Notes under the pieces: generated by a model
The model's database searches: none
Told to the model about the DNA's origin: nothing
What the model saw: the letters and a program-made list of their open reading frames with translations, nothing else
Position numbers and translations under genes: made by a program
Origin: Bacteroidetes bacterium UKL13-3
GTDB taxonomy: Bacteria > Bacteroidota > Bacteroidia > UKL13-3
NCBI GenBank assembly: GCA_001602415.1
Contig: CP012155.1
Coordinates: 1,612,001 to 1,676,000, forward strand
Length of the DNA stretch: 64,000 nt
Direction of reading: 5' to 3'
Shown here: positions 35,106 through 43,882 of the stretch, piece after piece
Layout of the letters: every line of letters begins with the position of its first letter
Numbering within the stretch: position 1 is the first letter of the stretch

Positions 35106-38100
35106 ATGAAATTTAGTGCAGGATATGCAAATACTAACAATAATTTCAGCATTCTAAACCTTTCAAGACAGAAAGAGTTAAGTGTAGAGCATTTACAAAT
35201 AATTTGCGTATTACAAAATATACTCCACAGAGGAACACCGACAATACCTTCCGACTACATAATTAAAAGTCTACAAATTGACAAATTTGAAATCAATGAC
35301 AGCTTTCTACCTTTAATTTCAAGACAAAATCCTAATTGGAATTCTTCAATAAAAGGCTCGTCAGACGGATATAATCCAGCGTTAGAATTTTATGAAAAGT
35401 TAGACCACTTTTTTGCTGACTACCCTTTCATCAAACAGCTAATATTACCCGAAGCATTCATTACTGAAATTCTACCCGATGTTTCTGTGGAGTTCGTTGC
35501 TCAACAAGTAGACTTCTATTTGCCACAAGCTAATTTAGTTATTGAGATAGATGGTTCTCAACATCAACAAGAAGGTGCCAAAGACGCAAAAAGGGATTTG
35601 CATTTCAAACAAAATGGAATCTCGACCGTAAGAATTCCGACAGTTGATTTGAGAAAGGAAACACCTTTACTAAAACAAAAAATAGAAGAAATAAAAACCT
35701 ATCTTGATAAATCAAAAGCTTTTCTCAAATATACTGTTGTTGATTATCAAAAACATCAAACGGAGTTACAACTAACAAGTATTTGTCGATTCCAGACTTT
35801 AACCCTTCAATTACTCAAATTCGGTTATTTATCTTTATCAGATTCTGAATGGCGATTCAATATTTTAAATGAGCACAAAAGTGACCTGACCATTGCCGTT
35901 GAAGATTTACAATTGTGGTTGGAAAATTTGCACTCACTTCAAAACATTTCTTTTATAAAACCAAAAATTGTTTTTTCCACCGCTAACGCGGTGAACATAG
36001 ACTTTGATATTTTAAAACGCTATGATGACAGTTGCAAAAATAGTAACTCAATTTTTGTAAGAACTGATTATCAAGATGGAAACAATTATTTTATTGTCAG
36101 CACAGCCACTCCAATAGACTATCAGTTAAAAGAAAAAGAAGCCGAAAAGACATTAGAATTTTTCCTAAAGAACATATTTAATAAAAATAGTTTCAGACAA
36201 GGACAAATAGCAATTATAACAAACTCCCTAAACAGAATCGATACGATAGGATTATTGCCAACCGGATCTGGTAAATCTATATGCTACCAATTGACAACTC
36301 TTTTGCAACCGGGTGTTTGTTTTGTTATATCGCCACTTAAATCTTTAATGCTTGACCAAAAACAAAACTTGGATAAGATATTTATTAAAAACACTGCATT
36401 TATATCAGGAGAAATATCGGCAAGCGAGAAAGAAACTATACAATTAAATTATGCAAAAGGAAAATACTTGATTGTTTGGATTTCGCCAGAGCGACTTCAA
36501 ATACAAACATTTCGCAAACATCTGAGCAATGTAAATGCCAACTTTAAAATTAACTATGCAGTAATAGACGAGGTTCATTGCCTTTCTGAATGGGGACACG
36601 ATTTCAGAACATCGTATTTAAACTTAGCTAAGACTGTAAAAGAATATTGTCCAAACACCAAATTTTTAGGATTGACAGCCACCGCATCAAGCCGAGTTCA
36701 CAAAGACATAAAGGCTGAGTTTGGTGTAAAAGATGAAAACATAAAATCTCAAATTGATTTTAATCGCCCCGAACTAACTTTTAAGGTTGTAAAATGTGCA
36801 TCAAAGAAAAAATATGATGCAACAAAAGTAATTTTAGAAAATTTCAATGCTAAATCAAATTTTCTTGAAACTAAAAAGGATACTTCAAAATCTGCAATCA
36901 TATTTACACCAAATGTAACTTGGGATTTTGGTTGTTTCGATTTGAGCAATAAGCTAAATGGTATTTATCCAGCAAAGGCAAATTTTTATTCGGGAGAAGT
37001 TCCTAAAATAAAAGATGATAACGGGAACAAAGTTGATTGGGTTCCTCCAAAGGAATTTAAGGATTACGAAGAATATAAAAAGCAAGTTCAGACCGATTTC
37101 AAAGCTGACGTTTTTCCGATTTTAACCTCGACTAAAGCTTTTGGAATGGGTATCGACAAGCCTAATATTAATCTAACGATACATTACGGCATATCTGCTT
37201 CGATAGAATCAACCTACCAAGAGGCAGGCAGAGCAGGTAGAGATGAAGATAAAAAAATTAAAGCAAAATCTGATTGTTATATTCTCTTTTCAGATGAAGC
37301 GGAAGATTTCCCAATTCACGTTTTGGAGAACAAAGACACAACGGTTGAAGAAATCGTAAAAATACTTGCAGATAAAGGGTTTAACGGAAATGACATTTGC
37401 AGAATGTTGTATTTCTATAAAACAAATTTTAAAGGATTAGATGCGGAGTACAAATCAATAGTAGAAGTTTCTAAGCACTATAAAGAGAATGAAAGCGTAG
37501 AAATAATTTGGAATTTTAGCACAAAACCACAAATTGAAAATGCTATTTACCGTCTTTCGCTACTTGGCGTTATTAAAGATTACACAGTTGACTTTGCAGA
37601 TAAAAAGTTTGTAGTTCACTTCGGCAAAGTAGACGATAATTCAATTAAAGCCAATCTTGAAAACTACATTAAAAAATATAACGACAAGTTTGATATAAAT
37701 ACTGAACTGGATAAAATAGAAGAAGATACTATTTCAAAAAAATGTATTCGCTTCTTATTAAAATGGATTTATGAGAACATTGCGTATGAGAGACGACAGG
37801 CTTTAAAAGGCATTGCAGAGCTATGCAGAAATTACGATGAGAATGACCACGAGCAAAGTTCAAAAATCTTCAAGAAAAATCTAGTTGCTTATTTTGAAAT
37901 AAATGACATAACAATCATTTTACAGCACATTGCAGATAATCCCGATGATTTTCCTCGATGGTTTGAAGTCTTCTATAAAAAGATGCGAAAGGCAGATAAT
38001 ACCGTTCAAGATTTAGGCAGAATTGACAAAGAAGGATATACAGAACTAAAATTTAAACTTCAACGCTTCTTAGAAAGTTACAGAGATAATCCTGGACTAA

Positions 38101-38417
38101 ACTTAATAAGTGGTTTCATTCGTTTGGTACTTAATGAGTTTAACGACCAAGACGGAAGGCCAAGATTTGAAAGTGCTTTAAAACAAATAAATTTGTTTGA
38201 GCAATCCCAACAACTGGAGATACTTAAAAAACTTTTTGATGCAAGAAAATTGGATAAAGGACAAAGAACAGAACTAAGTAAATCTCTTTTGAAATATTTA
38301 TCAGAAGACTTTGCCGAATTAATTTATGAGCAACTTCAAGACGAAAGCAGTCTGACAGTTTTGCTTCAAAAACCATTAAAAAAATTGAAACAACTAAACG
38401 AAGATATTTATGGATAA
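35106..38417 (+). CDS. RecQ-family helicase with N-terminal DUF559/Vsr-like nuclease domain
   Basis: A 1103-residue protein. Residues about 130-185 form a PD-(D/E)XK-type endonuclease like DUF559/Vsr: VDFYLPQANLVIEIDGSQH (Asp136, Glu147, Asp149, His153). The helicase follows. Walker A is LLPTGSGKSICYQL (Lys390), the DEVH box is VIDEVHCLSEWGHDF (488-491), motif III is GLTATAS, and motif VI is YQEAGRAGRDEDKK. The C-terminal 350 residues are helical with no HRDC domain recognised. QINLF near residue 1030 resembles a sliding-clamp-binding peptide. Nuclease-helicase fusions in accessory DNA are often antiphage effectors. That role is inferred. It overlaps its partner gene by 8 nt. Confidence 0.82.
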   Translation: MKFSAGYANTNNNFSILNLSRQKELSVEHLQIICVLQNILHRGTPTIPSDYIIKSLQIDKFEINDSFLPLISRQNPNWNSSIKGSSDGYNPALEFYEKLDHFFADYPFIKQLILPEAFITEILPDVSVEFVAQQVDFYLPQANLVIEIDGSQHQQEGAKDAKRDLHFKQNGISTVRIPTVDLRKETPLLKQKIEEIKTYLDKSKAFLKYTVVDYQKHQTELQLTSICRFQTLTLQLLKFGYLSLSDSEWRFNILNEHKSDLTIAVEDLQLWLENLHSLQNISFIKPKIVFSTANAVNIDFDILKRYDDSCKNSNSIFVRTDYQDGNNYFIVSTATPIDYQLKEKEAEKTLEFFLKNIFNKNSFRQGQIAIITNSLNRIDTIGLLPTGSGKSICYQLTTLLQPGVCFVISPLKSLMLDQKQNLDKIFIKNTAFISGEISASEKETIQLNYAKGKYLIVWISPERLQIQTFRKHLSNVNANFKINYAVIDEVHCLSEWGHDFRTSYLNLAKTVKEYCPNTKFLGLTATASSRVHKDIKAEFGVKDENIKSQIDFNRPELTFKVVKCASKKKYDATKVILENFNAKSNFLETKKDTSKSAIIFTPNVTWDFGCFDLSNKLNGIYPAKANFYSGEVPKIKDDNGNKVDWVPPKEFKDYEEYKKQVQTDFKADVFPILTSTKAFGMGIDKPNINLTIHYGISASIESTYQEAGRAGRDEDKKIKAKSDCYILFSDEAEDFPIHVLENKDTTVEEIVKILADKGFNGNDICRMLYFYKTNFKGLDAEYKSIVEVSKHYKENESVEIIWNFSTKPQIENAIYRLSLLGVIKDYTVDFADKKFVVHFGKVDDNSIKANLENYIKKYNDKFDINTELDKIEEDTISKKCIRFLLKWIYENIAYERRQALKGIAELCRNYDENDHEQSSKIFKKNLVAYFEINDITIILQHIADNPDDFPRWFEVFYKKMRKADNTVQDLGRIDKEGYTELKFKLQRFLESYRDNPGLNLISGFIRLVLNEFNDQDGRPRFESALKQINLFEQSQQLEILKKLFDARKLDKGQRTELSKSLLKYLSEDFAELIYEQLQDESSLTVLLQKPLKKLKQLNEDIYG

Positions 38418-39099
38418 TATAAACGCTAAGCAACTAAACAATACTATTGATGATATTGTGAAAGAAGCAAAGACTCTAAAAAATGTTGTGGAAATGCAAA
38501 AAGAAATTGTATCCACCAAAAGCGATATTCAAAAATCTTCAGCTAATATCGAAAAATTGCTCGCAGAAGAAGCGAAAAACACAAAGATGCTTGGCGACCT
38601 GATAATGGAGAATAATTCATTTATTCAATCAGTTAATGTATACAATGAAAAAATAAGACAGCAAAACGAGTTGTTTCAAAAAGAATTGAGTGCATTAATT
38701 GAAAAGCAACGTAATGACTTGAAGGAAGAACACAATAAATTCAATGCTTCCAACAATGAACTTCACAAAAAACTTTTGACCGCATTAGAAACTAAGTTTG
38801 ACGAATTTCACAAACAGAATAAAGAATTTCAAAAAGAGCTTGACGGTTCAATTTTCACTCGATTAGAAAAACATAAATCGGACATTCAAATCGAAATCCG
38901 AAATGAAGGCACACAAATTCAAAGAGCATTTGAAAATACAATCACGAACCAGTTTAATAACTTTGAAAATAAGCAAAATGAAAAATTTGCGACCATAACA
39001 AAGAATCAAGAAAAGAATAAAACTATTTCAATAATCAGTTTAACAACTTTGATAGCGACATTAATTCTATTGATAATTAAATTCTTTGTGCTTCAATGA
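38410..39099 (+). CDS. Coiled-coil protein with C-terminal membrane anchor
   Basis: A 229-residue protein. Residues about 1-200 are almost wholly charged heptad-like helix rich in Lys, Glu, Gln and Asn (for example FQKELSALIEKQRND), and a single C-terminal membrane segment (about 205-227, SIISLTTLIATLILLIIKFF) ends the chain. There is no signal peptide, so the coiled coil should stay in the cytosol, tail-anchored in the inner membrane. It overlaps the nuclease-helicase gene by 8 nt and is co-transcribed with it. It may tether or sense for the helicase. No family was recognised. Confidence 0.75.
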   Translation: MDNINAKQLNNTIDDIVKEAKTLKNVVEMQKEIVSTKSDIQKSSANIEKLLAEEAKNTKMLGDLIMENNSFIQSVNVYNEKIRQQNELFQKELSALIEKQRNDLKEEHNKFNASNNELHKKLLTALETKFDEFHKQNKEFQKELDGSIFTRLEKHKSDIQIEIRNEGTQIQRAFENTITNQFNNFENKQNEKFATITKNQEKNKTISIISLTTLIATLILLIIKFFVLQ

Positions 39100-39126
39100 A
39101 AACTGCTTCAAGAAACGCCAACGCAT

Positions 39127-39194
39127 TTGCAGGCACATTTGCTTTTTTTTACAGCACACAAAACCAACGCTAAAAAAATCAAAAGAGCCAGCAA
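39127..39194 (+). repeat. Covarying hairpin P3
   Basis: Outer stem TTGCAGG / CCAGCAA (one mismatch), arms CACATTT (39134-39140) and AAAAGAG (39181-39187), an A/T-rich inner stem with one mismatch, and a loop with CACACAAAACC. It follows the coiled-coil gene by 27 nt. Confidence 0.6.
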
Positions 39195-39255
39195 GCCAAC
39201 GCACCAATACACCGACACAATGGACCGACATAACCAGACCGAAAAAAAACAACGA

Positions 39256-39317
39256 ACCGCTACAACAGAGCCAACCGCGATTGGTTTGGTATAAATAGTA
39301 TTGCACAATACTACACC
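39256..39317 (+). other. Possible degraded attC-like site 2
   Basis: ACCGCTACAAC (39256-39266) equals the reverse complement of the cassette start GTTAGCGGT at 34931 apart from a 2-nt insertion. A bulged stem CCAACC / GGTTTGG and a perfect palindrome AGTATTGCACAATACT follow. Boundaries are uncertain. Confidence 0.35.
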
Positions 39318-39371
39318 CCGAAAAGCAGTGATGACTATCCGAAACACGCAACAGATAAAATAGAATCGTTT

Positions 39372-40184
39372 GTGCGGTGGATGCGCTCGAAACGGTACAG
39401 CGAAAACACGATTAAAACATATTGTGATGCGCTTAAAACATTTTTAAAATATTACAGTGCGAAAGATATTGAAGATATTACCAATAAGGATGTAATTGAT
39501 TACAATAACGACTACATCCGCAAACACAATTATTCTGCCTCGTTTCAAAACCAAACGGTAAATGCCATTAAGCTTTTTTTTAAAACGGTACTCAACTCCA
39601 AGATGGAAACAGAAACCATTCACAGACCAAAATCGGGAAAACAGCTACCTAATGTTTTGAGCAAAGAAGAAGTAAAGAAAATACTGGAAGCCTGCGCCAA
39701 TTTAAAACATAGAGCAATGCTTACACTTATCTATTCATGTGGACTTAGGCGAAGCGAATTGCTAAATTTAACCTTTGAACATGTTGACGCCAACCGTAAA
39801 CTACTCATCATAAAAAGCGCTAAAGGAAATAAAGACCGTATCACTCCGCTATCCGAAAAAGTGTTGGCACTGTTACGCGACTATTATAAAGCCTACAAAC
39901 CCCAAAAGTACCTATTTGAAGGTATGTATGGAGGGCAATATGATGAACGAAGTTTAGCGAGCGTACTTAAACGAGCTGTAACAATGGCTAATATAAAAAA
40001 ACCGGTTACACTTCACTGGTTGAGGCACAGCTATGCTACACACTTATTGGAAGCCGGAACTGATTTGAGGTATATTCAAGAATTATTGGGTCATAGCAGA
40101 AGTGAAACAACGGAAATATATACTCATGTTAGTACTAAGAATATCCAAAATATTAAAAGCCCATTTGATGATTTGGATATGTAA
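39372..40184 (+). CDS. Tyrosine recombinase/integrase, integron-integrase-like tail
   Basis: About 270 residues with a SAM-like N-terminal domain and a complete catalytic set: Arg in SCGLRRSELLNL, Lys in SAKGNKDR, HWLRHSYATHLLEAG (His, Arg), and LGHSRSETTEIYTHV (His, Tyr nucleophile). The C-terminus IKSPFDDLDM resembles the KSPLD tail of integron integrases, but the roughly 20-residue IntI-specific insertion before the HxxR box is absent. No good ATG is in frame further upstream. GTG at 39372 or ATG at 39381 must serve, so the N-terminus may be slightly truncated. It is followed 36 nt later by an attI-like site and then a cassette read in the same direction, as in 'reverse' integrons. Confidence 0.85.
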   Translation: MRWMRSKRYSENTIKTYCDALKTFLKYYSAKDIEDITNKDVIDYNNDYIRKHNYSASFQNQTVNAIKLFFKTVLNSKMETETIHRPKSGKQLPNVLSKEEVKKILEACANLKHRAMLTLIYSCGLRRSELLNLTFEHVDANRKLLIIKSAKGNKDRITPLSEKVLALLRDYYKAYKPQKYLFEGMYGGQYDERSLASVLKRAVTMANIKKPVTLHWLRHSYATHLLEAGTDLRYIQELLGHSRSETTEIYTHVSTKNIQNIKSPFDDLDM

Positions 40185-40220
40185 AATCGAAAGAATAGCT
40201 TTGATAGATAAAGATGCACT

Positions 40221-40290
40221 TTTGCATCCTTTAACCGGGATATTTCCGGTTAAAGGATGCAAATATTGCTTCTATAACTTAGTTAGTGGC
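40221..40290 (+). other. attI-like site, copy 2
   Basis: Perfect 18-bp inverted repeat TTTGCATCCTTTAACCGG / CCGGTTAAAGGATGCAAA with a 7-nt loop (40221-40263), then CTATAACTTA and GTTAGTGGC (40282-40290). It matches the copy at 30039-30109 in order and spacing. It lies between the recombinase gene and the MGMT-like cassette. Confidence 0.6.
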
Positions 40291-40340
40291 AAATGGTAGG
40301 ACGACCCTTCAAAACTTAAAACAAAAATTAGGTGAATAAA

Positions 40341-40757
40341 ATGGCAACAAAAAAAACTTGGTCTGAAAAATTGCATTGTGATAAAGAGCCAAAAATCAAA
40401 CGAATAGATTTTGATTTTGCAGATATTCCAGCAAATAGCAATATGTTTATTGCGACACCGCAAATAATCGACAATTACATCAAGCAAATACCCAAAGGTA
40501 TAAAAGTAACAGTTCAAACAATGAGAAAAGACCTTGCTATTGAAAACAGGGCAGACTATACTTGCCCAGTTACGACCGGCATATTTTTAAGAATAGTCGC
40601 AGAAGCCAATTTTGAAAAATACCAACAAACTAAATCACTCAAAGGCATCACACCATTTTGGAGAGTGGTAGAACCGAACTCGACTTTATCTAAAAAACTT
40701 ACATTTGGACAAGACTTTATTACTAACCAAAGACAAGCTGAAAAGATAAATGACTAA
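40341..40757 (+). CDS. MGMT-like (alkylguanine-DNA methyltransferase-related) protein
   Basis: A 138-residue protein starting MATKKTWSEKL. The central motif CPVTTGIFLRIVAEA and the later ITPFWRVVEP fit the small 'MGMT family' proteins, which share the helix-turn-helix fold of O6-alkylguanine-DNA alkyltransferases. The canonical PCHR active-site motif is absent, and the Cys of CPVTTG does not align with it by eye, so enzymatic repair is doubtful and a DNA-lesion-binding role (as in ATL proteins) is possible. It is the single gene of a cassette that starts at GTTAGTGGC (40282) and ends near CACCTAAC (40782-40789), where an IS91-like element is inserted. Confidence 0.6.
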   Translation: MATKKTWSEKLHCDKEPKIKRIDFDFADIPANSNMFIATPQIIDNYIKQIPKGIKVTVQTMRKDLAIENRADYTCPVTTGIFLRIVAEANFEKYQQTKSLKGITPFWRVVEPNSTLSKKLTFGQDFITNQRQAEKIND

Positions 40758-40789
40758 ATTAGCGGACGAAAGAACCACAGCACCTAACA

Positions 40790-42340
40790 AATAGCGCTTA
40801 AACGAAGTGTACCCACTTCGATTTAAGCGTGTGTTGACTGAAGCGTGACGGTTTTTTTTGCGAGTTATGTGTTTTGAATGTTTGGGATTATTTTTGGCTG
40901 CTTGGTGGGTGTATTTTTAGTTGGTGCAGCTTTACTTTTTTAGCGCTTTAATGCGCTTTTTTTGTGCTTTTTGTTTTGCAGGCTGGTAACTTTTGTGTGT
41001 TGTTTTAGGTTTTGGGCAATGCGCGGCCTAGTTGCCTGTTTTAGGCAATTAAGGTTATGCAATATTTAACGCTTGCTGGCGGGCTTGGTGTAGCAATGCC
41101 AATGGTGGTGCATTGGCTTCAAAACTCATTAAGCGTATCATTACTCCGGTTTTACAGCATGGGCATTTTTCTATGTCTATTCCATGCTTTTGCAACAGCA
41201 TTTGTTGCCACGTTATTAATGCTTGTTGTCGTTTGGGTATTATACCCATTTGCATTTGTTGGGTGCGCAACTTGGGTTTGTTACGGCTGGCCAATATGCC
41301 GTAATGCCGTATTTTTCTGACCCCTGCTGGTAGTATATGCATACTAAACCTGCGCAAAAACTCTACCCCGTTTAACTCCATTACTTTTTGCTGCCCTCCA
41401 CTGCGGTAATCTTTGTAAGTAAACTTTACCGTTTGGTTATTTACATCTAACAAGCGATGATTGCTTATGGCTATTTTATGGCTGTAGCGTCCTAAGTATT
41501 CTATTACTTGCTTTGGGCCGGCAAAGGGTTGTTTGGCATACACTACCCAACTTTTTTGATACAAAATTTCGCGCAAGGTTTTGTTTAGCTCTTGCTTTTG
41601 CGAGGTGAGCAGTTGCCTAAATCCTTCCATAAATTTTGCCCGATAAACTTTGCTTAATGCTTTTACCGGAAACAAAAAATCGCGTTTGTATTTACTCGGT
41701 TTCCAAAAACCTGCACGGCTTACTCCTCCTGATGGTACTATCATGTGTACGTGCGGGTGTAAACTTAAGTTTTGCTCCCAAGTGTGTAACACACTTATCA
41801 TACCTACTTGTGCGCCTAAGTGTTTTTCGTCTGCTGCAAATGTTTTTATGGTATCGCTGCTGGCTTTAAACAATTGTTTGCACTCTTGCTTTGATAATAC
41901 TACTGGTAAGGTTTGGTTTTTTTTGATACTGGGTAGTTTAATGGCTGCATCTTCCATACCAAATATTCTGAACCAAAAACGTAATGCAAAAACTGCATGC
42001 TTAAAGTAGCTGATGGATTTTCCTTCTACCTCGGTGCTTCTGTAAAAATAAGCGTTTAACTCATCAATACTTATGTGATGAGGCAACCTATTAAAGTGCA
42101 AGGCTACGTAAGCCAACGAGCGACCATAGTTGGTTAACAATCCTTTGCTTAATTGTTTTACCATTACCTGCTCTAAAAAATAATCGTAAGCTTGGCTAAA
42201 GCCTATTACCGATAACTTTGCTTGATGTACAATTGTTGATGTTGTGTTTTTTTTAATGTCATAACTTTATTGTTTTGATTTTATTTTTTACAAAGTTTAT
42301 CCTATTTTGCAATGAAATGCTACCGCAGGTTTAGTTCAAC
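40790..42340 (-). mobile_element. IS91-like (HUH/Y2) insertion sequence, copy A, internally deleted
   Basis: Bounded on the left by AAATAGCGC after CACCTAAC, and on the right by TTTAGTTCAAC before an attC-like arm. The left end, downstream of the transposase 3' end, has a subterminal hairpin: CGCTTAAA and CGAAGTG pairing CACTTCG and TTTAAGCG. This is the form expected of the origin end of rolling-circle elements. In transposase orientation every copy abuts GTTA. One fused coding frame lies inside (41055-42164). Related fragments are at 43089, 46727, 49596 and 50215. Confidence 0.75.
41055..42164 (-). pseudogene. In-frame fusion of a tyrosine recombinase N-terminus to an IS91-family transposase
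   Basis: A 369-residue open frame. Residues 1 to about 100 (MVKQLSKGLLTNYGRSLAYV up to LPVVLSKQECKQLFKA) are the SAM-like N-terminal part of a tyrosine recombinase. From about residue 110 the sequence is an IS91-type Y2 transposase with the HUH motif LHPHVHMIVPSGG and a Tyr region YLGRYSHKIAI, ending with a CxxC pair (CPCCKTG). The C-terminal catalytic half of the recombinase and the N-terminal zinc region of the transposase are missing, so an internal deletion joined two neighbouring genes. It is probably inactive, although the reading frame is intact. Confidence 0.75.
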
Positions 42341-42468
42341 AGCACCTACAAGAAATTGGCGGTACAGTGGTTAAATGAAGTTTTGTGCTTCGTATCAAGT
42401 TCTGTGGTGGCAGACAGTTTTCGTCTCCGAAATCGCCAACTTCTTGTAGCTGCGAAACGTTAGCGGTA
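42341..42468 (+). other. attC-like site 3, right part
   Basis: CTACAAGAA-A-TTGGCG (42346-42361) pairs with CGCCAA-C-TTCTTGTAG (42434-42449), giving 15 of 16 positions with one A.C mismatch. It ends GCGAAACGTTAGCGGTA. GTTAGCGGTA (42459-42468) is the exact reverse complement of TACCGCTAAC at 43079-43088, the other end of the cupin cassette. It is separated from its left core CACCTAAC by the IS91-like copy A. Confidence 0.65.
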
Positions 42469-42519
42469 ATTATAAAGACGACACAAAGACACGAACATTT
42501 AATTTAAAAATAAATAAAC

Positions 42520-43077
42520 ATGCCAACAAAAGGACAAATTTTAACCAATCCAGACTCTGGAGACATTTATGAGTTTTTAGAAACAGCTAAAGACACCAAT
42601 GGACAAAGAGTTACCATGAAAATGACTCTTAAATCAAAAGGTAAACTGGTGCCTAATCATTTCCATGCATTACAAGACGAACATTTTGAAGTTGTTTCAG
42701 GTAATTTGACAATATTGCTTGACGGCAAGAATCAAGTTTTGGCGCAAGGAGAAAAAATGACGCTACCGAAAAACAAACCACACAATCATTACAATGCTAG
42801 CAATGAAACTGTTATTTTAATTCAATCTGTTACACCTGCCTTAGACTTTGACTATCTATTAGAAAATATTATAGGACTTACCATTGACGGAAAAATGCCG
42901 AATGGAAAAGCAGGATTAATTCAGGAATTGGTAACGTTAAAATACTTGGACAGCAAAAGTTACCTTGCCGATATTCCGCAAGGACTGCAGAAATTGCTAA
43001 TGAATGTCGTAGGGCCTATTGGACGTATATTTGGGTATAGAGCAATTTACAAGAAATATTCGGACATAGAAAAATAA
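42520..43077 (+). CDS. Cupin-domain protein
   Basis: A 185-residue protein. Residues about 30-115 form one cupin barrel: MKMTLKSKGKLVPNHFHALQDEHFEVVSGNLTILL has the metal-binding pattern HxH-x(4)-E with a conserved Gly, and KNKPHNHYNAS supplies the second motif His. Cupins include dioxygenases, isomerases and sugar- or oxalate-binding proteins, and the substrate is not readable. The C-terminal 70 residues are helical with a hydrophobic segment around MNVVGPIGRIFGY. It is the single gene of a cassette bounded by exactly complementary 10-bp ends. Confidence 0.8.
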   Translation: MPTKGQILTNPDSGDIYEFLETAKDTNGQRVTMKMTLKSKGKLVPNHFHALQDEHFEVVSGNLTILLDGKNQVLAQGEKMTLPKNKPHNHYNASNETVILIQSVTPALDFDYLLENIIGLTIDGKMPNGKAGLIQELVTLKYLDSKSYLADIPQGLQKLLMNVVGPIGRIFGYRAIYKKYSDIEK

Positions 43078-43088
43078 CTACCGCTAAC

Positions 43089-43293
43089 AAATAGCGCTTA
43101 AACGAAGTGTACCCACTTCGTTTTAAGCGTGTGTTGACTGAAGCGTGACGGTTTTTTTTGCGAGTTATGTGTTTTGAATGTTTGGGATTATTTTTGGCTG
43201 CATGGTGGGTGTATTTTTAGTTGGTGCAGCTTTACTTTTTTAGCGCTTTAATGCGCTTTTTTTGTGCTTTTTGTTTTGCAGGCTGGTAACTTT
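43089..43293 (-). mobile_element. IS91-like element, copy C, origin-end fragment
   Basis: About 205 bp nearly identical to the left end of copy A, inserted directly after TACCGCTAAC. It is truncated where an IS3-like end (TGTAGGCATCCCC) begins. The transposase part is absent. Confidence 0.8.
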
Positions 43294-43356
43294 TGTAGGC
43301 ATCCCCAAAAATAGTACGATTTAAAAGTAGAAAATAATTCTAACTTTAAATTGTAA
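43294..43356 (+). mobile_element. IS3-family left-end fragment
   Basis: TGTAGGCATCCCC and the following 50 bp are identical to 49922-49986, where the same sequence continues into an IS3-type orfA start. Only the terminal 63 bp remain here. Confidence 0.65.
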
Positions 43357-43416
43357 GGGCGACCGTTTAACCATCAACATTTGTGCTCACAATGCACGAC
43401 AAAAGCCAACCCTCTC

Positions 43417-43477
43417 AAAATTAAAAGAGCTGTTTTATCATCACACATGCCGACCCAAAAACAGCACATTTAATTTT
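43417..43477 (+). repeat. Covarying hairpin Q2 (arms swapped)
   Basis: Outer stem AAAATT / AATTTT, arms AAAAGAG (43423-43429) and CACATTT (43465-43471), inner stem CTGTTTT / AAAACAG, and a loop containing CACACATGCCGACCC. Every stem differs from Q1 yet pairs perfectly. It lies just beyond the stop of the Fur-family gene. Confidence 0.72.
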
Positions 43478-43488
43478 ACCCAACCGCA

Positions 43489-43866
43489 CTACAAACATTC
43501 CGGACAAAGACCAGAAAGGGTAAAGTTCATTTCGCTGACTTTATAATTCTTAGGCAACTTAAATGTCGGTTCAACATCGTCAATACAAGTAACAGCTTTA
43601 CATTTTTGACAACTGAAATGAATATGGTGGTGGTGGTGCTTTTCTGAACAAGAATGACAACTGGCATATTTAACCACGCCATCTACATTAATAATTTTGT
43701 GAATTACACCTTCGTCTAGCAATCTTTCTAATACACGATAAATCGTAACCCTATCGCACAATCCTAACAAAGACTTTTGAATTTCAGAATGCGACAACGC
43801 TATTGGAGAACCAGTTATCAATTCTTGAATTTCAGTTTTTGCGGCAGTATTTCTTACTAACTTCAT
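43489..43866 (-). CDS. Fur-family metalloregulator, probably Zur-like
   Basis: A 125-residue regulator with an N-terminal winged helix (SHSEIQKSLLGLCDRVTIYRVLERLLDEGVIHKI) and a C-terminal dimerisation/metal domain. The latter has a His run (CSEKHHHHHIHF) and two CxxC pairs (CQKC, CPEC) that bind structural zinc. Fur-family proteins repress on binding Fe, Zn or other metals. Zinc is favoured here because the divergent genes encode a zinc-chaperone-like lipoprotein and a COG0523 GTPase. A palindrome at 43883-43901 lies about 17-36 nt upstream of its start, so it probably regulates itself as well as the divergent operon. Confidence 0.85.
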   Translation of the reverse strand: MKLVRNTAAKTEIQELITGSPIALSHSEIQKSLLGLCDRVTIYRVLERLLDEGVIHKIINVDGVVKYASCHSCSEKHHHHHIHFSCQKCKAVTCIDDVEPTFKLPKNYKVSEMNFTLSGLCPECL

Positions 43867-43882
43867 TATTTTTTTAAGTTTT

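Noticed and set aside
30467-38417. A PsyrTA/RqlHI-type toxin-antitoxin made of the PRTase genes and the RecQ helicase
   Set aside because: The two groups are separated by an attC-like site and hairpins, the RecQ protein lacks a PRTase domain, and the PRTase proteins carry other domains.
39372-40184. Calling the recombinase a canonical integron integrase (IntI)
   Set aside because: The IntI-specific insertion before the HxxR motif is absent; only the tail and context resemble IntI.
40790-40900. Treating the repeated AAATAGCGCTTAAACG segment itself as an attC site, as in Vibrio repeats
   Set aside because: The identity continues for 200-330 bp into the coding end of the IS91-like transposase, so it is better explained as the element's end; the attC-like arms are on the far side of the element in copies A and B.
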